Shown here piece after piece: positions 63,504 to 64,000 of a stretch of 64,000 bases of DNA. Where the stretch lies: positions 62,001 to 126,000 of the forward strand of contig NZ_BDCK01000015.1 of the NCBI RefSeq assembly GCF_001613465.1, read 5' to 3'. Position numbers and translations under genes: made by a program. A model generated the notes under the pieces. That model was not told where the DNA came from. It worked only from the letters and a program-made list of their open reading frames with translations, and ran no database searches. Source of the stretch: Nocardia niwae NBRC 108934 = DSM 45340. GTDB taxonomy: Bacteria > Actinomycetota > Actinomycetes > Mycobacteriales > Mycobacteriaceae. How positions within the stretch are numbered: the first letter of the stretch is position 1; every line of letters starts with the position of its first letter.

Positions 63504-64000
63504 GTGACTCTTCGTAAGCTGTCCCGCGCACTTCCGGTCGCGTTCGTCGCGCTGGCCACCCTGGTCGGCTGTTCCGGCGGCTCGTCCCAAGATCACGATC
63601 AGCACGGCGCGGCGTCGCGTACTGCCACCGCGGTGCCTGCGGAGGGGCGGGACGCCGGACATCGCAGGCTCGATCAGCTCGTCGGAGAGTGGAAGGGAGA
63701 GAAGTCCACCTTCGTCGCGGGCGGTACGGCGGACAATCCGACCAGGCGGGAGATCGTTTCGCGCTGGGAATGGATCGCCGAGACGGGCTACAACTTCCTG
63801 CGTGAGGAAGCCGAGGACATCCACGGCAGCGGTGCGTATTACCGGCTCGGACTTCTCGGGTTCGGACCGGCGGACAACCGCTACGAATGGACCACGGTCG
63901 ACAGCGTCACGCCGATGACGATGAGCTACAAGGGCGCGAAGGGAAGCGGTGGCGACCTCGATATCGTCATGGCCGGGGAATTCACCGATCCGGGTGTGCT
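63504..64000 (+). CDS. DUF1579-like lipoprotein (partial)
   Basis: The first 165 codons of a gene that runs off the right edge. The signal peptide ends in the lipobox LVGC (Cys23), followed by a Ser/Gly/Asp linker. From about residue 55, LDQLVGEWKGEKSTF, WEWIAETGYNFLREE and YRLGLLGFGPADNRYEWTTVDS follow the DUF1579 pattern known for small beta-barrel proteins of unknown function. GTG start behind AAGGA. tpiA is often followed by secG in actinobacteria, but here this lipoprotein comes first. Confidence 0.75.
   Translation, partial: MTLRKLSRALPVAFVALATLVGCSGGSSQDHDQHGAASRTATAVPAEGRDAGHRRLDQLVGEWKGEKSTFVAGGTADNPTRREIVSRWEWIAETGYNFLREEAEDIHGSGAYYRLGLLGFGPADNRYEWTTVDSVTPMTMSYKGAKGSGGDLDIVMAGEFTDPGV

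Overview
The window is a GC-rich chromosomal segment from a mycolic-acid-type actinobacterium, most probably Nocardia or a close relative. The evidence is gene content and order: carA-carB-pyrF-mihF-gmk-rpoZ-coaBC-metK-priA, def-fmt-rsmB, rpe and a rib cluster, uvrC-rapZ-yvcK-whiA-gap-pgk-tpiA. WhiA, mycobacterial-type IHF, a motor-degenerate PriA, SigF/RsbW, a ChoD-type sterol oxidase, many GTG starts and several apparently leaderless starts all fit. I saw no tRNA, rRNA, CRISPR array, IS element or phage gene.

Region 1 (1-11243) is a conserved housekeeping block: the end of carA, carB and pyrF (pyrimidines), mihF, gmk, rpoZ, coaBC, metK and priA.

Region 2 (about 11.3-40.8 kb) is an accessory block between priA and def. 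It holds regulator/target pairs whose intergenic regions carry clear palindromes: a TetR with an NmrA-like reductase, a TetR with an old-yellow-enzyme oxidoreductase, an XRE-TetR double-domain regulator beside an acyl-CoA dehydrogenase, and a TetR with an alpha/beta hydrolase. It also has a PadR regulator, secreted lipases, an acyl-CoA ligase, a ChoD-like oxidase, a Baeyer-Villiger-type monooxygenase, a second long GAPDH (GapB type), a cell-envelope set (beta-lactamase-like lipoprotein plus TAP-type peptidase) and a NarL-type two-component system. Between about 23.9 and 30.0 kb lie at least four decayed gene remnants and two small unknown proteins (one with a ricin-type fold signature).

Region 3 (40.8-50.4 kb) returns to core genes: def-fmt-rsmB overlap by a few bases, then a frameshifted MmcQ/YjbR gene, rsbW-sigF on the minus strand, rpe, ribE, ribBA and ribH. 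ribD is not in the window.

Region 4 (50.4-64.0 kb) has a PH-domain membrane protein, a GNAT acetyltransferase, a gamma-glutamyltransferase lipoprotein, a HAD hydrolase, a small membrane protein, then uvrC, rapZ-yvcK-whiA and the glycolytic operon gap-pgk-tpiA with a strong terminator, ending in a partial DUF1579-type lipoprotein.
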